A stretch of DNA of 64,000 nucleotides from Anaeramoeba flamelloides. Its lineage: Eukaryota; Metamonada; Anaeramoebidae. The notes beneath the pieces were generated by a model that searched no databases, was not told the origin of the DNA, and saw nothing but the letters and a program-made list of their open reading frames with translations. Positions 1 to 12,924 of the stretch are shown in pieces. The stretch lies in NCBI GenBank assembly GCA_027625915.1, contig JANTQA010000012.1:837001-901000 (forward strand). Direction: 5' to 3'. Each line of letters opens with the position of its first letter. Position 1 is the first letter of the stretch. Position numbers and translations under genes: made by a program.

Positions 1-671
1 AAAGTAAAATTTTATGAACAAATCTTACATTTAAGAAAAACAAAAGTCATTATCAATTATAATTTTCAAAGGTAATATTAAATCATTGCATTCCGAACTT
101 TTAGAATTACACAGGAACTCCAAAAAAAGAAAAATTAAATTTAAATAGTCAACTTAATATAAAAATAAGAAAACTATTTAATAGGAAATATTAAAATCTA
201 TTTATTCAATATGATATTTATCATTGTTAATTAACGCAAATTTATCAAGGTTAATCTTAAATATCGTTTAAACCCCAATTGAATTATAAAATCTTCCACA
301 AAAGCTATTTTTTCAGAAGAGATTGTTTTTTCACTAATATTTTACAATAAAAACTTCAAAATAACGAAATACCAAGATTTCAGAAACCATTTAAATTCTA
401 AAAATCACCTTAGACAAACTTTAATTTAAAACACTTATTATTTTTTGGTCTTCCCAAACAATGACTAACTTGATCTTGGAATGTAATCTAATAAAAAAAA
501 ATTAACATTTTTAGTAAAGTTTACAATTAAAAGTAAATTTTTGTATTTTTGGAGTTCCACATTAATTGTAAATGGTCAAAATGCAACGAAATAATATTGC
601 ATTTGAAAATTATTATTGATAGTGACTTTTGTTTTTCTTAAATGTAAGATTTGTTCATAAAATTTTACTTT
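1..671. repeat. Fold-back element, possibly cut by the window edge
   Basis: The first about 80 bases (AAAGTAAAATTTTATGAACA...) return as a nearly exact complement ending at 671 (...AAATTTTACTTT). The similarity continues inward to a TTGGAGTTCC-type block (left about 113-122, right about 549-558). The match begins exactly at base 1, so the true left border may lie outside the window. Non-coding. Confidence 0.72.
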
Positions 672-949
672 GATCACAAATCATTTTGCTAATATTTACT
701 ATTTAAAAAACGAAAAAAAATTTTTGACTGACCCAATTTTTTTTAATGTACCAAATTTTTTTCACAATGGTTATCCAATAAATAAATTATAAATTTTATT
801 TCAATTTCCAAAATCAATATTAATTTCACTGTTCCAATCAAATTAGCAGAGCAAAAAATTTTGTCTTAGAATTAACGAAGGAAGTTTAAGTTATTGGCTA
901 AAAATATCATTTCTAAATGAAGTTGTAAAGATCTTTGGATTTTCTTATA

Positions 950-1172
950 ACTTACTATTAATTGTTAAATAAAAAGATCAAAAATTCCATTCGATTTTCA
1001 AAATAATCACATCCTTAAAATTAAAATAAATCATCCAAGTTCCCAATTCTCTAAGGTAAATTGACAATTTAAACTGATTTATGGGATCAAAAATTTAAAC
1101 AATGTTACTTGATTTTAGAACCATTTTTTGGAATGCTAAACGAAAATTTTATTTCATTTATTTTGTAACAAA
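950..1172. mobile_element. MITE family B, copy
   Basis: The left end is CTATTAATTGTTAAATAAAA, then AGATCAAAAATTCCATTC; the right end is GAAAATTTTATTTCATTTAT, then TTTGTAACAAATA. It is directly followed by a second copy. Confidence 0.52.
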
Positions 1173-1400
1173 TACTGTTAATTGAAAAATAAAAAGATCA
1201 AATTTTTCATTCAGCTTGCAAAAATTCTAATAGTATCAAAAATTAAAAAAAATTATTATAAGTTTGCAATTCTAAAAAGGGAAATTAATTATTTCGACTT
1301 GTTCAAAGAATTAAAAGTTGAAGTGTTACTTTAAAAATCTTATTTAGGAAAGCTGAATGAAAATTTTGTATCAATTTATTTTGAAACAAATAGTTGTATC
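1167..1400. mobile_element. MITE family B, second adjoining copy
   Basis: The left end ACTGTTAATTGAAAAATAAA and the right end GGAAAGCTGAATGAAAATTT...GAAACAAATAGT match the terminal sequences of the 42.1-kb copy on opposite strands. Confidence 0.58.
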
Positions 1401-1712
1401 AACTTGCTAACTATTTTGGAATGTGAACCAAAAATTTTCAATATTTAAAGGGAAAATAATACTAAGATTTTCCAATTAAAAAACAAAAATTTTTAGTTCA
1501 CATTCCAAAATATTTTTCGAGTTTATAAGTTGAAGATAAACCAAAGATCTTTACAACATCGTTGAGAAATGATATTTTTAGACATTAAATTAAACTTCCT
1601 TTGTGAACTCTAAAACAATATTTTTACTCTGCTAATTTGGTTGTAGAAGTAATAATTAATATATTTTTGGAAATTGAAATAAAAATTTTCATTTATTAAT
1701 TGGAAAATAACA

Positions 1713-3669
1713 ATAGTATATTTTCAATTGTGAATGTTATTTGTTTAATTTTTTTCTCAATTCTTAGAGAAGTCTTATATTTTTTTTGATATCAGGCACT
1801 TGTCACTAAAATTAAGTTTTTTTTTGAAATACAGTTTTTGAAAATTCAATATGAGATTTTTTTTTTGTTGAAAAACTTTATAAAATGGATATAATTTTTA
1901 ATTATTGTTTATTGTGAGTTTCTTGGTCATTTTGTGCGTAATCCGGTTAGAAAAATGAAACAAAATTTTTAATTTGAAAACATAGGTTATTACCCAGCCT
2001 ACACAGGGGCTATTTTAATCAAAAGATTAATCTTATTTAAATTTATTCTCAAAATTATTCAAAACACTTAAAACATGTAATACTGATGGGATTAACTTAA
2101 TAAACTCAGTAAAAAAAGGGCAAATACAATTTGATCTATTTTGGTATTTGATAAACATTAATAATTAAATAGATATCCAGATAAAAATATATTCAAGTAA
2201 ATTTAATACCAAATATAACAAAAATTTACTGCATCTTGAAATTGAAAAAGGAATGAAAAAATCTGATTCCAACAAAACCAAACTTACTTTTAATGTTATT
2301 TTCAGGAATGAATTATTATTTTACAAAGAAATATCCATTTTTCCATTTTGAAAAAGTTCCAAATTCAACCAATTTACAATTTTTTCCAATAAAAAATATT
2401 CTCATTGAAACAAGAAAGAAATCGTATTGTTTATGAAAAAGACTACACATTTCCAATATTTTAGTAGAAAATATCATTTTTAACATAACTCGGTATAAAA
2501 AAGAAACTTAAATATCAAAAAACACAATAATTATCTAAAACTTGAAAAATATAATTACTTAATTTGACTTAGAGTTCAAATAATTTTTTTCTTTTTATTA
2601 AAAAAAAAGCATATAAGAAAAATGATCAATCCTTTATACTAAAAATTTTCCTAAAAGAGTTTCAAAATGAAAAGAAAATCTTTAAAAATACCTTTTAGTT
2701 TGACAATTGATAAATATAAATTAATAGCTCAACTCGAACCCTTTCCACTAAATTGAAAATAACCCAGAGATTAAACACATCATTTTATTTTATTATTACT
2801 TCAGATTTTTTTAAAATATTTTCTAACAAACAAAATTATTTCCAATGGTGGTTTAGAATAAAACATTAGGAATCAATATTATAAAATAACCAACTTTAAT
2901 AAAATTAGTTCTTTATTTCCACTGTAATAATTAAAAAAAAAAAGATGGTACTAAATCTTTTAAACTTTTAAAAAAAAATGATAAATTATTGAGATTAAAA
3001 TAATAATTATTTTTTTATTACTGTTAATCAATTTTTCTTGAAAATAAACTTAATTTTAGACCAACTCCTACAAAAATAACTGTACCATGATTCTTTTAAA
3101 AAGATTTCCCAATCAATTGGAGTTGTCCAAAAAATTAAAAATAAAAAAAAATCAATTTTCGAAAAAAAAAAATAACCTAAAAATTACTATTACAAATTGT
3201 AAGAATATATTTAATAAATTTCAGAAAGTAAATACATATAATCACTTTATTATTATTATTATTATTATTTTAATATGATATATAGAGTACATGATTGAAG
3301 ATTTCGATACTTTTAGATATTTGCATAAAATATTTACGCTAATAATTTTATTTTAGGTAAACATATTAAAACTATTAATGAGAGAATGACAGAGGTGCTT
3401 ACAAACTTAATTATTTTATATTTGATACTATTTGGTTTATATGAAACACTTCCAATTGAAAAATATGTTTTTAAGGGAAAATACTCAATTTTTCGAGGAT
3501 CTTATTTTAATCATTGAGAAAAATTGGTTTTATAAAATCTAAATCTTTTTGTTATAACGAATAATTAAGTATTTCATAATCTCCCCAAATAAAAAAATAA
3601 CATTATCTTCAAAAAATTGAATATCTGGATTTAAAATACACACACACACTTACACACACACACACACAT

Positions 3670-3717
<48 letters not shown>

Positions 3718-4502
3718 TTTAATATTCAAGAACAACAAATAATTAAATCTGATTTGCAATTCACTCTTAAACCATTTTAAATATATAAAAACTTAATATT
3801 TAAAAAATTAAAAAAAAAATAAAACCAATAACTAAAAAAAAAGTAAGTCACAATTTTTGAAATTAGTATTACGGATTTTTTATTATTGAACTTTCACTTG
3901 AAAAAAGTTTACAACAATATTTTTTTAAAAATAATTAAATTCATTTCAAAAAGAAATTCCATAGTCTCAATTCCCTTGGTGATTTTTTGTCCTTTCAAAG
4001 TTCTTTTTTTTAATTCACCTGATCTTTTGCAAAAACAAAAATTTCAAAAAAAAAAAAAGAAATAGAAAAACAAAAGAAAAATAAATCGAAAAAAAAAGAA
4101 AAAAAAAAAAAGCAAAACAAAAATTTTGAAAAAGTAATACTAAAATTTAATAAAATTAGAAAAAATGATTATGATCTAAAAATTAGAAACTATTTTTTTG
4201 ATAAGAATACCGGATAAAACTCCCAAAACAACTTCCATTAACATTATAAAATGAGTCAAAATTTTTGAAAAATAGTTTATTTTTTTTATTAAATATATAA
4301 AATAAATTTAAAAAAAAAAAAAAAAATTAAATCTTTATATATAAATGTTAATATTATTATAAATTGATTTTAAAATAAATCGTTTTAAAAAGAAAAATAA
4401 TATCAGTAACATCAACATGCATAAAAGACAAACAGATGAAAAAAAATATCTTTAAAAAAAAAAAAAAAAAAAAAGAAAAAACTTAACATTCTAGTTATTA
4501 CT
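1713..4502. other. Spacer downstream of the fimbrin-like gene
   Basis: Apart from the CA/TA microsatellite I see only A/T homopolymers and short simple runs. No ORF here has protein-like composition; the one starting at 3087 is Lys/Asn/Ile noise. Confidence 0.6.
3637..3715. repeat. CA then TA microsatellite
   Basis: About 30 bases of near-perfect CA repeat pass into more than 40 bases of TA repeat. It lies in non-coding DNA downstream (3' side) of the fimbrin-like gene. Confidence 0.9.
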
Positions 4503-7500
4503 TTATTTTAATTCTTGATTTCCATCTTTTAATATGGCACCCTTTGTTGACAAATTTTTCGATTTAGTTAAAGCTTGAATCCATTCCTTTCTGACTTCAG
4601 CTGATGAAGCCGACATTCTGATTATTTTTTCATTATTTATTTTGATTTCAAAAAGGTTGCCCTTTTTATCTTTACTGTCAACAACTTCGTTATAGAATCT
4701 ACATTTGTTCGTAAAAAAGAGCCCCTCTGGCTTTTTAATTTTTTCAGGTGATTTAGCCCAGGTAACGATGTTATCTCTGAGGGTGAACCATTTTCTTTTA
4801 TACTTTGGGCGCAATAGGGAGTCTTCCCTCAAGAACAAAAAGCCTTCTTTTTTCACTCTTGACAACAAATTTTTTAACTTTTGCAATTCTTTGTTTTTAC
4901 GTTCTTCGACGGAGCTCACCAGTGCTGTCTTTTCTTGCACAAGTCTTAGTGTTTCCTTTCTTAAATTCTTTTTAAATTCTTCAAGTTCCTTTTCCTTTTT
5001 TTCTCTTAATTCTTGTGAATTTTCTAATTTGGTCATTAGGCTATCCTTTAAAGTGGTCATTTGTAAAACAATTTCCTTTAATTTGTTTTGCTTATTTTTA
5101 TTTGAAGTTTGTTCCTCATTTTCTTGTTTGGCTTGGGAATCCTTTTTATATTTTTCAAATTCTTCATCAATTGTATCATTTTCCAACAATAACTTTTCCA
5201 AGTTTTCAGAAACATGGATCGATTCATTTTTCAATTTTTTGTTTGATTGATTCAAATTAATGATTTTGTCTTGAATTTGTAAGATGAGATTTTGCTTTTC
5301 ATCTTCTATTTGCTTTTTCTTACTTAAGGAATACAACTCCGATGTGATTGATAATCCAATGTCATTATTCTTGAATTTTGGGTTCATTATTGAATTTTCA
5401 TTGTTAATATCAAACAAATTATCATCGATTTGGAGGAATGTTGCTACCTTTTTTAATTGCTCCTGGATGCTTTGGATATTTTTGTTATATTCTTCTTCGT
5501 CCGTTGTTTCAATTGCCCCCTTTGTTATGATATCCTTCATTTCATTGAAATGGATTTCGCCGTCAATCAAATAATTACTAAAAAACTCTAATTCCTTATT
5601 TTGTTCATCTACTTGCTCCTTGCTATACAATTCTGGATTATTTATTTTATGCTTTAGTTGTATTTGTGTTCTGCTAATATTTTTATTTGTTTGTTGGATT
5701 TCATGCTCTAACATTTCTGCAAAAATTGATGCAAATCCCAATCCATTTTTTAAATCTTTATAATCCTTCAATTGATAATTTGAGCCATATTTCTTTAATA
5801 GACCATTGATCCAATTTAATGAACTAAATTCTTTTTTTCCCTTTTCCATTTCATTTTCATTTTCCTTTTCATTTTCATTTTCATTTTCTTGATTATTTCC
5901 ATTTTCATTCCCCATTTCCTTATTCCCCATATTTTTTAAATTATTAATCAATTGTTCATCAATTGATTCCTTATTTTTAATCTTTTGCAAAATTGTTTCA
6001 TTTAATTTCATTTGCTTTTCATTATTTTCTAATTGTATTTGTTCATTATTAATTGAATGGTAAGTTTTATTAATTCTGTTATTGGAAGACTTTTTAATTT
6101 TCTCTTCTAAAGATAAGGCTTTTATTTTTAATTGTAAATTTTTTAGAATGAGTTCATTTATAATCATTTTATTAGCCTGTAAATTCATTATTTCTGAGCA
6201 AAAAGATAAATGAGGAATTGGATTGGTGTTAGTAATATTCTTCAAGGAAACAAATTTAGCAAAATCATTATTTTTGGCAATTTGTAAAAACTTTTCACCA
6301 TTTATTTTAATATAACTATTTTCAATTTCATTCTCATTCTCATCGGTTTGCTTTTTAAATTCAATAATTTCCATTAAATTATGCAAATCTTGATCCAAAT
6401 TTTCCAATTTGATTAATAATTCATCTTCGATGTAATCTATATATTGTTCTTCGAATTGACTATCACCAATAATTTCAATTTGGCTTTCAATATTTTCATA
6501 ATCCTTCAGTAACATTTCTTTTAATAAAAAGGAATAGACCTTTGAATTGATCATTTCTTTTAAAGATTCAATTTCGGGATAATTATTTTTTTTTAATATA
6601 TTATTAATCCAAATTAAAATAATTTTTTCCAAATTCTCAATGGAAAAATCGTTAATGCCATTTAATAATAATTCATTATTTTCATCAAAATCAATTATTT
6701 GCTTCAATACATTAATTGACTCATTAAAGGAATTTTCATTAACCTTATGCAAATTATTTGATATCGATTTTGCAATTGTTTGTAAAAAGGTATTTTTTTT
6801 CATTTCAATTAATTGATTATAATTTTGAATGCTTGATAGATGCCTTTTGAAAATTAATCCCAAAAATGTTAATGTTTCTTCAATATTTCCTTTCATAATA
6901 TCCTGAGCGGAAATGATTTTGGGAATATTCAAATATTTTGCAGAAATGTCAATTATTTTTTTAGATTTGTTTAAATTTAATTTATCCAAAAGTTGATCTC
7001 TTTTAATTTTCCGTTCTCTTCTTAAATTCATTTTCTCTCTTAACTTTAATTCCGTTTTTTCTTCTTCACTAATTAGTATTTTACTTGATACTAATTCTTG
7101 TTCTGATTCTTCCAATTTTAAAAATTCCTCTTGAGATTCTCTAACGTTTTTTGATTCCTCGATCCCTTGATCAATAAATTTAATTTTTTCATTAATTTTA
7201 TTTTCAAATTCAGTTAAATTTTCATCTGGAAACTCTTTCTTTAATTTCTCTTTCCCGCTTTCTAAAATGGCTCTTTCCTCTGTTAAAATGGTTTCAAATA
7301 ATGTTGAAAATGCAATCCCATCCTTTAAGCTAGTAAAGTTTTTTAAAATTTTATCAAATCCACATTGCTTGAGGCAATAATTTAACCACCTTAATAAAAT
7401 ATCTGGAGAGGCCTTCAGGATGTCGGGGTCTTTGCTTAATAATTCTAATACTTGTTCGAATGTTAATTCTTCATCACCTTTTTTATATTTTTCAATTAAG

Positions 7501-10500
7501 GCGGCAATAATGGACCCAGGCACCGGGCAGTTTTTTAAATTCTTTGCCAACTTTTGAAAGGTTTCGTTTAATGCAACATTCTTATTTAAAAAGACCTTTT
7601 GTAAATCTTTAATCTTTTGGTTGAGATTATTGATGTCCTCTTTGATCTTCTCAGACTTGCTAATTTCCTGCGTTGCGCCTTTCCCCAATTCAGATCCCTT
7701 ATTTAATAAAGTGGCTGCAAATGCCAAGTTCATTCGTGTGTTTCCGTTTTTGATATCCTTGATAGAAATAAACGTGTCACAATCTAAAAACTTGGCTAAT
7801 TCGCCAATTAGTTCTAATCTTTCGTTCACAGTGCCAGACTCTATGCATTTTTTTATTTTCCTTTCCAATTCCTTTAATTGTTCTAATCGTTTGATCGATT
7901 CTTCAAGTTGCCGTTTTTCTTCATTTGTTAAATTTTTTTTTTTTTGTAATCTCTTAATTTCATTGATTAAGACCAATTCATGATCTTGAATGATCGAAAG
8001 CATCGCAAGCAAATAGGCCTTGCCATCTTTAACATCATCTCCAAAATTTGTAATTTTTGATTCAGGATCTACTTTCGAAATGTAATAATTCAACCATTCA
8101 ATGACTAGCTGTTCTCCATCTAACTCTTCTTCAGTATTATCCATAGATTCTTTTAACAATTCATTGTTTTGGTAACTTCTCGTGACAGACAATAATAAAC
8201 ATTGTTTAATAATTTGCCAAACAAGACCTAAAACTAATGTTTGCTATGGGATTTTGTTTTGTTTTTGAAAGTAGTTTTTAGGTTATTAAGAAAATTTGTT
8301 TTTTTTTTTAGTTTTTAGAAATATTTTGGTTTTGTTATTGTTTTTGTTTTTATTTTTATTTTTATTTTTATTTGGTGAATTCTAATTATGGTTTATAAAT
8401 TAAAAATTTTGAATTAAAAATTGAAATCATTTTTTTTCACATTTTTGTTTTTCTTTTTTTCTCCTTTTTTTTTTTTGACAATTAATTTGTTTTGCAAGAT
8501 TTTTTTTTATTACAAGATCTAGAGTAACTAAGTAAAAACCTGTGTTATTCAAATGTTATTGAAACAGTGAGAATGATTGTAGAAAAATAATATTGGTTTC
8601 TATTGGAATTTTATTTGAATTGGATCTTCAATCGAAGATTTAAAATTAACCTTATTGTTGTTTTTCTCAAAGTGGTTCTCTAAGAATTTTCGTTTTTCAA
8701 TTTTGTAAGAAAGTATATTGCTGTATTAGATTTACTCTGTACGAATATCAACTATTCTTTGATGTGCATTATTCTACTTATTTTTTATTTGTTCTTCAAA
8801 GGCCAATTATCTAAAAAATAATTGATATTTGAAAAAAATATAGACACCTTTGATAAAAACAAAGTTTAGAATTATATTATTAAATGGGTAAAGATTTTCA
8901 CTTGAATTTTTTGTTTTTTCATTTAATTGGAATCTTTATTTGAATTAATCATTTTTACTTTAGCTAGATCATTTTCATTTCATAAGCTTAATTCGCTATA
9001 CCCAAAAAAGAGGGATAAAATTATTTTTAAAATATTTTTATTAAACTAAAACCCTTATCAAACTATTTAAATATTCAAAACCATTATTAACAACCATTTA
9101 ATGATTCTAAATAATAATCCAATTTTTTTGTTTGTAGGATATTACATAAATAAAAGATATTGAAAGTTTTAGATCTCGATTTTTTATCTGATATTTTTTT
9201 TCAGGGCGAAAATTGGTAGATTATTTTTTTCTTTTTGATTGTAAAAATTGTTTAATCAAGATGTTTAATCTTGATAAATTTTACAATAGAAGGTAAACGT
9301 ATTAAAACTTTATTTTATTGTTTAAAAAATCTTTTGTATCCTTATCATATTATCAATTTTTTATTGAATTTAGTTGTGTCTTGTTTTGTCCCAAAAAAAA
9401 GTATACAATTTTTTTTTTACATTTTTTTAAAAAAATTTTGATGAAAATATTTTAAAATCTAATAGTATTGATTCGAATATTATCAATTTTATTATATTTT
9501 ATCGCACAAGTTTACGAATTGAACCACTAACAAACAAAATTTTATGAAATATATAAAAAATTTACAACTTTTTTGGAAATACCTTAGTGTTAGTATAGAT
9601 CAATTTTCTTTTGTTTTTTAAGTCAGAATAATAACTGTACAACCAGATACATAATAAAAAAGAAAAGAAGATGAGATAAAAAATTTTTTCCAGTGAATCT
9701 GAAAATACCAGTTTATAAATTTTAATAAAATATTTTCACCCTTTTTCCCCAATGATAAACCAAATAATATAATTATTATATTATCAGGAATTATGATTTT
9801 TCACTTCAGTTCACCCCAAAAATCAGCTTGTAAAATTAATTAATTTTTTTTTTTTTTTTGTGACAATTGTATCTGAAATAGCAAATAAAAAAAACAATTA
9901 GTCAAGCAAAATAAACCAGAACCAAAACACATTTATTATTTCTTTTTCAAATAAAACCAACAAAACAGCAAAAAAAGGTAAGTTTTAGGTACATATAATT
10001 GAATAAACTTTTGATGTGTTTCATAAAATTTTCACATTGTCCATTTTTGCGAGAAGATGGCAAATCGAAAATCTATTATATTGCCTTATCAACAATCATG
10101 AATAACACACACTATAATATAATAACTTTGCCCGTCCTAAGTTCAAAATTGTCTCTTAATAATATCATTTGAATTTTCTTTTAAATTTTTCCTTTTTGAA
10201 AAAATCAAGTTCAAGATCACAATCTAATTGTTAAAGCCCTAGTACCAGTATAAAAGCAAAAAATGGCCATTTTTTTTTTTGTCATTTTTTTTAAATTAAC
10301 TTTTTTGGAATACCTTTAAGTTATAGTTTTGAACCAAGTATTTGGCTAGGTTTGAATAGTAATCATTTTTACATTTCGGGCAACCTTTTTTATATGGGGT
10401 TTTTGAAAAAGGAGATTGAAAAAAAATGACAAAAAAAAAAATGGCCATTTTTTGCTTTTATACTGGTACTAGGACTTTAAAGATACAAAAAATGTTGCAC

Positions 10501-12924
10501 AAAAAAAGTTTAAAATGAAAAATATACACCCTCATGATGACTTTTTGAATTAATAAAAAAAAAATTGAAACAAATCCTATTTAACAAGAAACAAAAAAAA
10601 AAAAAAAAAAAAAAAAGTATGAAAATAAAATAATACTTTTGTTATTTCAATTTTAAATGTTTTTTAATCACATTTTTAAACTAGCTTTTAATAAAAATTT
10701 TGATTTGTTGGAATTTTTTTTAATTTCTTTTTCCAAAATCTAAAAATCGAAACATCAAAACAATAGTTATTCCCAAATTTAATAATTCATATTTAGGACT
10801 TCCAAAAGCAAACATTTTTTTAATTTCATAGATTTTTTCAACAAATATTCACATAAAAATTGAAAGAATGGGAACTTTAGTTTCCTTTTTGAGAAAAGCT
10901 AATTGTGTCATCAACACATTTCCAGTATGTATCAGAAATAATTTTTGCCAAAAATATTATCTTGGTTAATTATTGAATTTTTTGATTCTTTTTCCATTTT
11001 TTATTATCAAAATTTTGAGACAAATTAAAGAAAGATATTTTTCAACTTTAGAAGTCTTCAGATTGATAATTCAACCTTTAAATTGGTTTCGCAATTTAGA
11101 TTTTTTTCTGAAATTCTCGAGGCTGTTTACTAATACAAGGATCATTTTTAATTGATGAGATCAACTTTTTTGTAGTACTATTTTAGTAATTGAATTTTTA
11201 GAGATATTTGAACAATGGAGCAACTAAGCTGATTTACATTCAACAACAACATACTTTGATTTAAGACTTCTATGTGGTAGACGCTAACTCTTGAAGAATT
11301 AAAAACAATCCATCAATAATTTGAATAGTATTGTTTAAATTTTTAAAAGGGGTAATTATTATTAATGAGCCAAATGCTTAGTACAGCAATTTTTAAAAAG
11401 TGAGTAGAGATTTTTTTTTAGCTTGTCAGAATTAAAAACTTTTTTTCGAGTTTTCTATTTTAAAAAAGCAAGGGCTTTGTTAAAAAAATTTTCTTTTCTT
11501 CCAACTTCTAATCACTAAAGGGTGTGTGCTCACTATTTTAAAACTTAATAATTTAAAAAAGGTTTTAATGCAAAAAAAGTCTTCACTTTTTTAAAATAGC
11601 TGTCGTCAAGAGTTGTAATCCAATTTCAAAATAATGGTAAATTTAGAAACAACAGGTTTTGCATTCAATTTCTAGTTCTCTTTCTTGTTGAGACTGTTTT
11701 TTTTTTTTATTTTAATATTTTTTTGTTGTGCTTAAAAAACAAAGGATCCCCAAAACGTATATCCTTTTTGTTAAAATAATGATTCAAAAGTCGAAAATTA
11801 TGAATTTTTTTCATTTGTTAAATATTTGAAAGCAATAAACAAAACAAAATTATTTAGAAATACCAAATTAATTTTGTCCATCAAACAATTGCTCACAAAC
11901 CATAATTTGAATTGTGAAGAATGCACGTATCGATTACTTCCACTATAAAATGCCTCATTATCGATTTTAAATTGTAATTGAAATTGGAATTATAAATAAA
12001 AAGAAAATATTTTTGTTTTTGGAAACTTTCGCTTTTTGTTTTCTTTTTGTTGTTTTAAAAATTAAAATTGTGGAAAAAGATTTCTCAGTTGTGTTCAAAT
12101 CAAAAGCCAAACACTAAAAATTCCATTTATCCTCAAACAGTTTTTGAAATATTTTTCTTTGTCAAGATTTGTGTTTTTAAATTTAAAAAAAAATTTCTGT
12201 ATTGGATAACCATATCCCAACCAAGAAGTTGTTTGGGCTTTAATTAGCGAATTTAGAATCAAAAATTTCATGAATACTCGTTGATTTTTTTTAAAAGTAA
12301 TGGAAGAATTCTTCAAAATTAAAAAGAGAAAAAAAAATAAAAAAAGATCATAAAAGGTACACAAAAACAAAGTAACTCGAAAAAGAAGAAGGATTTTTTG
12401 TTAAAGTAGTTACATTTTTTTCAGTTAAATTTTGGCCACCAATCCCAACAATTCTACAGCCAATTTTTTTTGCTGCTTCAATGCATTTTTCGTGTAAAAT
12501 ATTTATTTCAAACATGGATCTTTTTGGTTTAAATTCTAAGAGTTTTTGGTTGATAGTATCTGGAAAAAATTCATTGATCATCGTTCTTTTACGAGAATTA
12601 AAGAAACAATACAATTGAAATTGAAAAGGGGTGTTGGTTAAAGAAAGAGTAAGAGTCAGAGCAAGAAAAAGAAAAAAGAAAAATTTTTTTTTTTTTCTCT
12701 TCTTTTTTAAATAAAAAAAAAAAACAAGAAAATTACGGTAATAAGAGGCCTTCGGAGACTGTATCAAAAAACTGTTCAAAACTGGATGTGTCAATAGGTA
12801 ATTGATGTTTAACAAGCTCATTTTCAGAAAGGCTATTGTTTAAAAAGATAATGTATCTTTGGCATTCTTCTAAGGAGATATTCGTTTGTAATTTTCTGAT
12901 AGTTCGTTTAAAACGGTTTGTCAT
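4503..12924 (-). CDS. Fimbrin/plastin-like actin-bundling protein, three exons, five CH-type units plus PH domain
   Basis: Exons are 12737-12924, 12414-12585 and 4503-8243; introns are 12586-12736 (GTAATT...AAAAG) and 8244-12413 (GTAACT...CCATAG). Phases match (62 codons plus 2 nt, then phase 0), giving about 1366 residues from ATG at 12924 to TAA. Both junctions fall inside conserved plastin CH1 motifs: exon 1 ends EGLLLP and exon 2 begins TMINEFFPDTIN (plastin DGIVLCKMIN...PDTIDE); exon 2 ends GIGGQNLTEKN and exon 3 begins QTLVLGLVWQIIK (plastin LVLGLLWQIIK). CH1 spans about 17-135. Four further type-2 CH-like units lie near 163-303, 399-589, 656-810 and 926-1094, each with a charged coiled-coil insert between its halves. 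A coiled coil (1095-1247) and a PH domain (about 1249-1349, with KRKWFTLRD and KEWIQAL) follow. Known fimbrins cross-link F-actin with four CH domains; the extra unit, inserts and PH domain are unusual. Without splicing exon 3 opens at TTG 8192, its first ATG being at 8144. The fold calls are strong; actin bundling is inferred from family. Confidence 0.87.
8405..8880. repeat. Dispersed repeat C, copy in fimbrin intron 2
   Basis: This is the shortest and cleanest copy. It shares TTGAAATCATTTTTTTTCAC, the GTTATTGAAACAGTGAG block, TTGTTTTTCTCAAAG, and ATTCTTTGATGTGCATTATT...CTTCAAAGGCCAATTAT with three other copies. No coding capacity, and I could not assign termini. It lacks both the A-family MITE and the inner insert seen in other copies, so it represents the ancestral form at both sites. 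Confidence 0.72.
10235..10476. mobile_element. Palindromic MITE with about 60-bp terminal inverted repeats, TTAA-flanked
   Basis: The left arm opens AGCCCTAGTACCAGTATAAA and runs through AATGGCCATTTTTT into GTCATTTTTTTT; the right arm is its near-perfect complement, ending GGTACTAGGACT. TTAA stands at both borders (10231-10234 and 10477-10480). TTAA targets are typical of piggyBac-type elements, but with no transposase in view the family is inferred. High arm identity suggests a fairly young copy. It sits in intron 2 of the fimbrin-like gene. Confidence 0.74.
11382..11605. mobile_element. MITE family E, copy in fimbrin intron 2
   Basis: The ends are inverted: TACAGCAATTTTTAAAAAGT on the left, ACTTTTTTAAAATAGCTGTC on the right. 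Sub-terminal blocks (AATTAAAAAC and GGTTTTAATG) are shared with the copy at 38294-38592. Non-coding. Confidence 0.6.

Larger units (their letters stand above)
765..1712. repeat. Large inverted repeat enclosing two B-family elements and a hairpin
   Basis: Arms of about 180 bp, 765-955 and 1530-1712, are complementary: AAATATCATTTCTAAATGAA against its partner near 1565-1580, GTAAAGATCTTTGG, and TTTATTTCAATTTCC. Inside lie two adjoining B-type elements (about 950-1172 and 1167-1400) and a short hairpin with ATTTTGGAATGTGAAC arms (1413-1436 and 1493-1516). Confidence 0.65.
8244..12413 (-). other. Intron 2 of the fimbrin-like gene (4.17 kb), packed with repeats
   Basis: On the minus strand the intron opens GTAACTAC and closes CCCATAG. 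It lies between two pieces of the same CH1 domain and keeps phase 0. It contains no coding sequence I can support. It holds a copy of dispersed repeat C (8405-8880), a TTAA-flanked palindromic element (10235-10476) and an E-family MITE (11382-11605). The other two introns I resolved in the window are 151 and 432 bp, so its size probably comes from these insertions. Confidence 0.8.

Noticed and set aside
4705-7983. Plus-strand ORFs opposite the fimbrin-like exon 3
   Set aside because: They are complement shadows of Lys/Glu-rich coding DNA with no domain.
12095-12370. Minus-strand 91-codon frame
   Set aside because: It lies inside fimbrin intron 2, opens from a non-supported start and is Phe/Leu/Lys-rich noise.
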